Part shown: positions 55,350 to 64,000 of the stretch, in pieces
Numbering within the stretch: position 1 is the first letter of the stretch
Layout of the letters: every line of letters begins with the position of its first letter
Assembly: GCA_032622095.1 (NCBI GenBank)
Contig: CP136069.1
Location: 185,371,122-185,435,121 of the forward strand
Source of the DNA: Siphonodentalium dalli
Lineage: Eukaryota > Mollusca > Scaphopoda > Gadilida > Siphonodentaliidae
DNA: 64,000 bases
Direction: 5' to 3'
Notes under the pieces: generated by a model
Told to the model about the DNA's origin: nothing
Database searches by the model: none
Seen by the model: the letters and a program-made list of their open reading frames with translations, nothing else
Made by a program: the position numbers and the translations under genes

Positions 55350-58300
55350 TATAGGGGACAGTGAGGCATGAAATGGACGTATTATATTATAGTGCGTGTT
55401 ATATATAGGAGACAGTGAGGCGTGAAATGGACGTTTTATATTATAGTCCATGTTATATATAGGAGACAGTGAGGCGTGAAATGGACGTACTATATTATAG
55501 TCCGTGTTATATAGAGGAGACAGTGAGGCGTGAAAAGGACGAAATTTGCTACAAATGCAGCACAAGTGTCTCGGAACCTGTTGCAATTGCTTTTTCGAAC
55601 AAAGCCATGGGACGAATGCCGCCAGTGGCGGGCTAACCTGCTAGTATATATATATAGGAGACAGTGAGGCATGAAATTGACGTATTATATTATAGCCCGT
55701 ATTATATATAGGAGACAATGAGGCATGAAATGGACGTATTATATTATAGTCCGTGTTATATATAGGAGACAATGAGGCATGAAATGGACGTATTATATTA
55801 TAGTCCTTGTTATATATAGACAGTGAGGCACGAAATGGACGTATTATATTATAGTCCGTGTTATATAAATGAGACAATGAGGCATGAAATGGACGTATTA
55901 TATTATAGTCCGTGTTATATATAGACAATGAGGCATGAAATGGACGTATTATATTATAGTCCATGTTATATATAGGAGACAGTGAGGCATGAAATGGACG
56001 TATTATATTATAGTCCATGTTATATATAGGAGACAGTGAGGCTGAAATGGACGTATTATATTATAGTCCGTGTTATATATAGGAGACAATGAGGCATGAA
56101 ATGGACGTATTATATTATAGTCCATGTTATATATAGGAGACAATGAGGCATGAAATGGACGTATTATATTATAGTCCGTGTTATATTTAGACAATGAGGC
56201 ATGAAATGGACGTATTATATTATAGTCCGTGTTATATATAGGAGACAGTGAGGCGTGACATGGACGTATTATATTATAGCCCGTGTTATATATAGGAGAC
56301 AATGAGGCATGAAATGGACGTACTATATTATAGTCCGTGTTATATATAGGAGACAATGAGGCATGAAATGGACGTACTATATTATAGTCCGTGTTATATA
56401 TAGGAGACAATGAGGCATGAAATGGACGTATTATATTATAGTCCGTGTTATATATATGAGACAGTGAGGCGTGAAATGGACATATTATATTATAGTCCGT
56501 GTTATATATAGGAGACAGTGAGGCGTGAAATGGACGTATTATATTATAGTCCGTGTTATATATAGGAGACAGTGAGGCGTGAAATGGACGTATTGTATTA
56601 TAGTCCGTGTTATATATAGGAGACAGTGAGGCGTGAAATGGACGTATTATATTATAGTCCGTGTTATATATAGGAGACAATGAGGCTTGAAATAAACGTA
56701 TTATATTATAGTCCGTGTTATATATAGACAATGAGGCATGAAATAGACATATTATATTATAGTCCGTGTTATATATAGGAGACAGTGAGGCGTGAAATGG
56801 ACGTATGATATTATAGTCCTTGTTATATATAGGAGACAGTGAGGCGTGAAATGGACGTATTATATTATAGTCCGTGTTATATATAGGAGACAATGAGGCG
56901 TGAAATGGACGTATGATATTATAGTCCTTGTTATATATAGAAGACAGTGAGGCATGAAATGGACGTATTATATTATAGTCCATGTTATATATAGGAGACA
57001 GTGAGGCTGAAATGGACGTATTATATTATAGTCCGTGTTATATATAGGAGACAATGAGGCATGAAATGGACGTATTATATTATAGTCCATGTTATATATA
57101 GGAGACAATGAGGCATGAAATGGACGTATTATATTATAGTCCGTGTTATATTTAGACAATGAGGCATGAAATGGACGTATTATATTATAGTCCGTGTTAT
57201 ATATAGGAGACAGTGAGGCGTGACATGGACGTATTGTATTATAGCCCGTGTTATATATAGGAGACAATGAGGCATGAAATGGACGTACTATATTATAGTC
57301 CGTGTTATATATAGGAGACAATGAGGCATGAAATGGACGTACTATATTATAGTCCGTGTTATATATAGGAGACAATGAGGCATGAAATGGACGTATTATA
57401 TTATAGTCCGTGTTATATATATGAGACAGTGAGGCGTGAAATGGACATATTATAGTATAGTCCGTGTTATATATAGGAGACAGTGAGGCGTGAAATGGAC
57501 GTATTATATTATAGTCCGTGTTATATATAGGAGACAGTGAGGCGTGAAATGGACGTATTGTATTATAGTCCGTGTTATATATAGGAGACAGTGAGGCGTG
57601 AAATGGACGTATTATATTATAGTCCGTGTTATATATAGGAGACAATGAGGCTTGAAATAAACGTATTATATTATAGTCCGTGTTATATATAGACAATGAG
57701 GCATGAAATAGACATATTATATTATAGTCCGTGTTATATATAGGAGACAGTGAGGCGTGAAATGGACGTATGATATTATAGTCCTTGTTATATATAGGAG
57801 ACAGTGAGGCGTGAAATGGACGTATTATATTATAGTCCGTGTTATATATAGGAGACAATGAGGCGTGAAATGGACGTATGATATTATAGTCCTTGTTATA
57901 TATAGAAGACAGTGAGGCGTGAAATGGACGTATTATATTATAGTCCGTGTTATATATAGACAGTGAGGCATGAAATGGACGTATTATATTATAGTCCTGT
58001 TATATATAGACAGTGAGGCATGAAATGGACGTATTATATTATAGTCCGTGTTATATAGAGGAGACAGTGAGGCGTGACATGGACGTATTATATTATAATC
58101 CTTGTTATATAGAGGAGACAATGAGGCATGAAATGGACGTATTATATTATAGTCCGTGTTATATATAGACAGTGAGGCATGAAATGGACGTATTATAGTC
58201 CGTATTATATATAGGAGACAATGAGGCATGAAATGGACGTATTATATTATAGTCCGTGTTATATATAGACAGTGAGGCATGAAATGGACGTATTATATTA

Positions 58301-58535
58301 TAGTCCGTATTATATATAGGAGACAATGAGGCATGAAATGGACGTATTATATAATAGTCCGTGTTATATATAGGAGACAGTGAGGCGTGAAATGGACGTA
58401 TTATATTATAGTCCGTATTATATATAGGAGACAATGAGGCGTGACATGGACGTATTATATTATAGTCCGTATTATATATAGGAGACAATGAGGCATGAAA
58501 TGGACGTATTATATTATAGTCCGTGTTATATAAGA
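55350..58535. repeat. 54-bp minisatellite, about 58 copies
   Basis: The unit contains GGAGACAATGAGGCATGAAA, TGGACGTATTATATTATAG and TCCGTGTTATATATA. The main length is 54 bp, with 51-bp variants lacking GGA. Being a multiple of three, it gives long minus-strand frames with an 18-residue repeat (HASLSPIYNTDYNIIRPF); the longest are 326 and 296 codons. Frames break at several units and begin or end inside the array, and I do not regard them as genes. A 965-bp block (56036-57000) is repeated almost identically at 57001-57960. The array is probably in an intron upstream of the receptor terminal exon. Confidence 0.95.
55541..55644 (+). mobile_element. Helitron 3' fragment inside the minisatellite
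   Basis: GACGAAATTTGCTACAAATG to CCGCCAGTGGCGGGCTAACC and TGCTAG is nearly identical to the last 104 bp of H1 (36208-36310). It joins the minisatellite at a shared GGACGAAA/GGACGTAT-like sequence. Confidence 0.8.
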
Positions 58536-59002
58536 CTGCTACACGTGCATAAATAGTCGTCGATCCACGAGATGCTGTCGATATTATAACTGTGGTCTTC
58601 CGCGAGTTGTTGCGTGATTATACTTGACCGTATAAGTCAGCCTTAATTACATGGTGTACGAATATACATGTACCAGATAATTAGGGCTCACTTACACGGT
58701 CAAGTGTGAAATTATAAAGGAAATACTTAGCTCTTCTTGCTCATAAACATAGCAAACTGTTGTACACACGCATTATATTTAAAAGCAGTGTATCGATAAT
58801 ATTCTTCCAGCAGGCAACAACTGCTATTGTTTTCCAAACAAATGTGTGCAGTGCATGTAGATATTCTGATAATTTGAACAAACCCGAATAAACGTGATTT
58901 GTTGGGCGGAAGATCCTAGAGACCATGGAGGTGTCGCGACTCATGGATAGAGACAATACTATACGTAGTCATAAAAAATTTAATTTGATTTGTCAACTTA
59001 TA
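58536..59002. other. No recognisable feature
   Basis: Unassigned. CGACTATTTATGCACGTG-type sequence near 58540 is not assignable. Confidence 0.35.
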
Positions 59003-59322
59003 GTTTTATGAGTAACTAAGACTTATTCAAACCGGATACCATTATGATTCAATCCGAGCGTGTCGCTTTAATCGCTCGACTTAAACGGAAGTAATATTTC
59101 GTTATGCACATGCGTAAAAAACACTTCCTCAATTCCATGTAAACTATCGTGGTTACGAGATTCCACGTGATAACCCATATTCATTCTGCGTCAAACCACC
59201 TAACGATGGTGAGAAACACCGAGTTATATTTATATGTATAACTATAAAGTATAACATATCGGCGGGGAGGATGGGTTGGCCAGTATCTGGTTTGAATAAA
59301 TCTTAGTTGCTCATAAAATTAT
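59003..59322. mobile_element. MITE related to the larger element that follows
   Basis: AGTTTTATGAGTAACTAAGA and CTTATTCAAACCGGATAC at the left pair with GTATCTGGTTTGAATAA and TCTTAGTTGCTCATAAAATT at the right. The interior AGCGTGTCGCTTTAATCG and GGTTACGAGATTCCACGTG matches the complement of 63455-63620, inside the right end of the 59351-63659 element. Confidence 0.75.
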
Positions 59323-60158
59323 AATTTGATATATCAAATTGTAATTTTGTTGTCGTAACACGACTTAGTCAAACCAGATACAATTAGGATTCCACCAGAT
59401 TTCGTAGCAATATGCACTCTACTTATCTGGAGGTGGGTTTAATCAAACATGCATCAAAACATTTAAATTATAATAACCCTTAGTGATGTCCACCACTGAT
59501 TCTTGATGTCTTTTTACCATAAATCACACTGAGATCCTTAACGTATGCACAATATGCCACCCATGGCAAGTTGGCAACTCTCCGAAAGAGGGTACAGTAT
59601 GTATTAAAAGTCCATTTTGTGTAGGAGAAAACACCCAACATATCATAACAATGCATGTAACTGTTTGAAGTTAACGCTGGTTAGCCTGAAAGAACCTGCA
59701 CGTTCTCTGGGTTTAAATACAACTTGACAAAATTTGATCTTCTTGACCAGTCGGCAGCATATCGAGAACCTGTTGCAAAGGAGTACTTTAATATATGTAA
59801 GGTACACGAGGATCCGACACTTCTTGTAGAATACCATCTAGCTGCAAATATTGTCTGGTTAGCTCTTCAAAACAGAGTTCATGCAACTAACATCTATAAA
59901 TAGTTTGACGACTATATATAGAGACAACCCCGAAATGTTGTCTAATGGACAAGAATAGACATATTCCACCTAATCATGAGGCCGATGACACTTAGTCAAT
60001 TTCCGATAATAACGAACAGTTCGACGATGATCAAGATGTTTTCAGTACACATACCTCGGAAAAAATATCGGTACTGTTGAGCTAAATCGTTCTGGTGAAG
60101 TTGATATACCGGTACCTCGATTCTGGATTTCCATGAATTCTGGATCCATACTAATTAA

Positions 60159-60542
60159 CCCTTTACCCAACAAACCGGCCAAAACCGGCCAAATAAAGCT
60201 TCAACAGCCTAAAATATCTTCGGTCTGTCTCAATAACACCATACAAATATGGATATCATTGGAACCGGTTCATTGACCACATTGTGATGGTTACAGTTAT
60301 GCCCTGTGCCAATGCATATATGCGAGTCGACCATAGGTCGCCTCGCATATATAAGAGAATGCATTGGCCTAAAAAAAATCTTTTTTTAACACTTTTTACC
60401 ATTTTTTCTTACATTCTTTAACAATTTTATAATTTTTAATGTGTTAAGCCAATGCATTCTCTTATATATGCGAGGCGACCTATGGTCGACTCGCATATAT
60501 AAGAGAATGCATTGGCACAGGGCCCTTCTATTGGGTAAAAGG
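60159..60542 (-). mobile_element. piggyBac-like MITE, copy 4 (inverted)
   Basis: TTAA target sites lie at 60155-60158 and 60543-60546. The ends are CCCTTTACCCAACA and a slightly mutated TTGGGTAAAAGG. The first internal palindrome lacks an ATTCTCTT segment on one side (about 60310); the second is intact. Confidence 0.85.
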
Positions 60543-61646
60543 TTAAGCGCCTTGTATCGTCGAAACGATGTGATGGCGATGAGGAAACAAGTTTTCTATG
60601 TCAATAATATCAATGATGCATCCCTCAACGGCTCAAATGATGCTGATTGGATAACTTTGAAAACAATAGATAAATTCGTTAGTAATACAGATTGAGTAGG
60701 AGTATACGCCTATGAAAAAAAACCATTTTAACATGCGGATAAAGACTGGATGAGGGCCTATGTTTATATGTATCTCGGTGTGAGGAAAAAAAATCGATGA
60801 CATCATGGATCAAAAAACCCGCAATTGTGGAGTATTGTAAACCTGTCCAAGCTAATAGTGGTAGGAAATCTGAAGATTCTACCAAATCGCTTCAAAGCTT
60901 ATGGGTCACTGTGTCGTTAATACACCAACAATTGAATTGTCAACTTGCAGTTCTAATCCCCGCGAGAGCACTGCCACCAGGATTTGAGTGTCTGTTGAAA
61001 AGCCTTCATCTGAAAGCTGTTGGCTGATAACAGTCATGCAGTTAATAAAGTGTTTGATATTGTGGCAGCAACACCCCGCTCTGATTCTGTGACAAGAGAC
61101 ATGGTAAAAGTTGGTGCAATAATTAGTTGAATTAGTTGGGTATACCAATACTGACGGTGCCAACGTGGAGCAAGCAATATTATTGTGCAATGTGTTCGTT
61201 TAATGTGATTGAGGACCCTGGGTATCATCGGTATTTGTGGAAACGCATATGTGAACAGATTTATATTGTTTCCACATGTGTGTCGATAACTTGTGGTTAT
61301 AGCCATCCGGTTGTGAATTCGTTCACTGTCACAAGAAGAGTTTGCACATGACAGTTGCGTGTCAAAGTCAGATCCCAAAGTTGTATAGCCAGATGACACA
61401 ACCATACATATTTTGTCCCGCCTTGCTTGTTTATATTCTGGACGACAGTCGTACTAGTATTGTCCTAGCAAAGTAGAACTTACTTGTGATTTCACTTGAG
61501 AAATAACGTCCTCAACACCACAGTCATATCTAGTATTAGATATGCTGATATTTCTCCAATGTTGATCATTTGCCTTGAATAGCATGGTGACCCAGATAAG
61601 CACCCCATCCCCAAATATGATATTATTACGATCTTTGACAACTGGA

Positions 61647-61786
61647 CTGAAACGGATGTACCCTGTAAATGTTGTGATCGTTTGACCACCGTTGCAAGGT
61701 CTGATGGCGGCATGGGCTGAAACGGGTGTACCCTGTAAATGTTGTGATCGTGTGACCACCGTTGCAAGGTCTGATGGCGGCACGAA
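61647..61786. repeat. 70-bp tandem duplication
   Basis: CTGAAACGG...GGTCTGATGGCGGCA occurs twice with a 70-bp period (starts at 61647 and 61717) and a few mismatches. The period is not a multiple of three, so the duplication shifts frame in the surrounding open frame. Confidence 0.85.
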
Positions 61787-63659
61787 CAACAATTCTGAAG
61801 AAGGAACTCGTGTCCATCCCAAAATAAAGTACTCGAAATTGCCATGATTAGTTTGAAATCGGAAACGTAGATATTCGCGGTGTGTTCTGAATACCGGCAC
61901 ATGAAATGAGTATCCTGAAATTCCAGTCTTATTGCAATTAATGCAAAGTATTGTTACTGGACCAATTAAAACACCTCTGAGAAGCTGTCCATTTTGAAAT
62001 GCTGACATTTAAATATACATGTAACTGTTTCATGTTCATTACTGGACGCATCTGTCCCTTTTTTTCCTTTTTACTGAGAACAGCGAGCAGTAACACCCCG
62101 ATGACACATCTCGAGATGAAACTGGTTCCATTGCATTATTCTGAACTAAGTTGTGAATTTATCGTGTCATCAAGCGTTGGCCATGATGGTCTCTCGGGTT
62201 TTATGATTCCCAAATGAGGAATGTTTACAAATTCCATTGTGTAACCCCATGTCAGAGAGTCTAGTGCCTTGAGTGTTAACCACCCCTATACGCTTGTTGA
62301 TAAGAGAAGGATATGTACTTACATATTCTGTTGTATATAATTCGTGAAGGATTGTGGCCTTCACTGAATACAACGGCTCATGTTAGTGGGAGGTTAGAAG
62401 CTGTTGACGTTCGTCAACGTCATCAAGTCCAGTGTCTGACAGAGAGCTTTGCAGATAGACAAATCATGCGATGCATTTCCCTCATCCTCTGGCTATTTCG
62501 AAAGGCAATACTTTCCAACAATTGATCAAGTCTTGGTTGGTATAACTGCATCACAATCCTCATGTGGACTGCGTGTTGACATGTGTATGTCAGCTGTTGA
62601 ACAGAACGATATCCATAATGTTATATAAGCACCCCCTCTACCAACATGATCAAGAGTAGGCACTGTCAGAAAAATGCGCAGAGAAATAAACTCAACAGAG
62701 TCTTCACTGTATGAAGTCACATAGATAAGAGTCTTGGTCCTACAGTTTTCACCAACACTTCTTTTTCATGGTATCGATTTGCAAACCAGTTTTGTTTCCT
62801 TTAGGTTTATTAACTTACATAAGCTGAACCGAACCGATATTTCAAGCTGTATGTGCATCAAAATGATCTTCATCTGGGTCCGACAAAGATTGGTATAATA
62901 AAATTGTTTCTGAATCAGAAATGTCACTAACATCAGATAAATAACATCAGATATCATATCCCGAGCATGAATACTGTCCTATCATGTCAGAACTGGACAA
63001 TTGGACTTACCCATTCAGATGTCCAGAGTCCTCCTCATCCTCCGGGTCTTCCCCAAGTGAGGTAGTCTCGTCTGTTCTCCGAGGGGAGTGTTGCTAGTTA
63101 GGGAGCTTGCAATGGTTTGAGAGTCAGAATCGTTAATTTTATCAGATATCTGCTCCCGAGCTCACAGAGTCCTCCTCAACTAGCTCTACTGGGTTTTCTC
63201 GATTGAGGCAGTCTCGTTATTTTTCTCCGACGGGAGAATTTCAGTTTGCAGATCTCAAATTTGCTGAGACGATTAACTGCATGTTGCTAAACGGTTGTTA
63301 ATATACATTCAAACAGTTCGGTATTTGTTCAGTTTCTTTTTATTAGCGTGTTCATTCCATCAAGTGGAGATAAGACACGTAATACATGTAACACTAAATC
63401 CGCTTCAGTATTACGCAGCAAGTCAAATTGCGATGTTTACAAGCTAACGCCGCAAATGAAGATGGATTAACACGTGGAATCTCGTAACCACGAGAGTGTA
63501 CATATAATGTATGAAGTTTTAGTTGCGCGTGTAATATTTCGTTACGGCCATGTGCAACATCATAAATTTTAAGAAAATATCTTTTCCGTTCAAGTCGGGC
63601 GATTAAAGCGACACGCTGGAATGGAATCCTAATGGTTTGAATAAGTCGTGTTACGACAT

Positions 63660-64000
63660 AAAATTAATGTTGGGCAAAAATAGCGTTTCGCAAAAATGAA
63701 GACGACGATTAGAATTACTGATCATTACTGAACACGGAAATGCGTTGATATTCGTGCGCATGCAGTGATATTTTCGCTTTGTACGATCAAACACAATCTT
63801 TTATTCAATCAGCCAACTGAGATTTGTTGCCCGAGGCTTGATATATAAGTGATGGCTCATCATGGATGTGTGATACAAAAAGAGAAAGAAATTGGCTGAG
63901 CGTCTGCACGTATCCGCAAATAAAGTTTGTTGAACAAACCGAAGACATTGATAACCTATCCACCGTGAGGGCTGTGAGGGTTAGGCCATCATGGCTATAG
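63660..64000. other. No recognisable feature
   Basis: Right end of the window. AATAAAG near 63919 is the only gene-like signal and has no associated frame. Confidence 0.35.

Larger units (their letters stand above)
59351..63659. mobile_element. Decayed DNA transposon with terminal inverted repeats
   Basis: TGTCGTAACACGACTTAGTC at 59351 matches the complement of GAATAAGTCGTGTTACGACA ending at 63659, with one mismatch. The pairing continues through AAACC and TTAGGATTCCA. The length, 4.3 kb, would suit an autonomous element, but I recognise no transposase. The longest frame (minus, 61454-62008, 184 codons) is a patchwork because a 70-bp tandem duplication (61647-61786) switches its phase. A piggyBac-like MITE is nested at 60159-60542. 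The superfamily is unknown. Confidence 0.65.

Noticed and set aside
55641-58488. Minus-strand frames of up to 326 codons with an 18-residue repeat
   Set aside because: They are translations of a 54-bp minisatellite whose period preserves frame. They start and stop at unit variants, with no splice or start context.
47664-60695. Recurring frame starting MLSQCILLYMRGDLW near 47664-47909 (-) and 60441-60695 (+)
   Set aside because: It is a translation of the palindromes in the piggyBac-like MITEs, conserved because the DNA repeats are conserved.
61454-62008. 184-codon minus-strand frame as a gene
   Set aside because: A 70-bp tandem duplication changes reading phase inside it, no family is recognised, and it lies between transposon inverted repeats.

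Overview
This window is eukaryotic and looks like an invertebrate, most likely a mollusc. Coding sequence is sparse and split by kilobase-scale introns with GT/AG borders. The dominant gene is a single-domain arginine kinase, the usual phosphagen kinase of protostomes. The rest is crowded with non-autonomous transposons, minisatellites and foldback elements. I cannot place the organism below phylum, and all coordinates were counted by hand.

Layout. 1-6505: a 5-kb palindromic element (278-5289) whose surroundings include two copies of a 180-bp repeat. 6506-12600: repeats and unassigned sequence. 12687-46868 (+): a six-exon arginine kinase gene. Its exons join in phase to a 354-residue protein (introns in phases 1, 0, 2, 0, 1). 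Intron 2 holds a CAT-type microsatellite and a reverse-transcriptase fragment. Intron 3 holds a 1.7-kb inverted minisatellite and nested MITEs. Intron 5 starts with an 82-bp satellite made of the 3' end of exon 5 plus its splice donor, followed by seven head-to-tail Helitron-like elements (35233-42003) and a hAT MITE. 47.1-53 kb: two piggyBac-like MITEs and a minus-strand Helitron cluster. 54282-54916 (-): terminal exon of a transmembrane receptor with a tyrosine-rich tail. 55.35-58.54 kb: a 54-bp minisatellite with a 965-bp higher-order duplication. 59351-63659: a decayed DNA transposon with terminal inverted repeats.

Biology. The arginine kinase has an intact reading frame and retains the reactive cysteine (TFCPTN) and most nucleotide-binding arginines. 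The residues aligning with Glu225 and Arg309 of horseshoe-crab arginine kinase are Gly and Asp, so it may be a divergent or non-catalytic paralogue. The receptor exon encodes one membrane span and a tail with a YxxL-x11-YxxL (ITAM-like) pair. In both genes an exon-intron junction has been tandemly duplicated into the adjoining intron. Transposon remnants lie within about 110 bp of four of the five arginine kinase splice acceptors.

I found no tRNA, rRNA, CRISPR array or prokaryotic-type gene. Most other open frames are translations of repeats.
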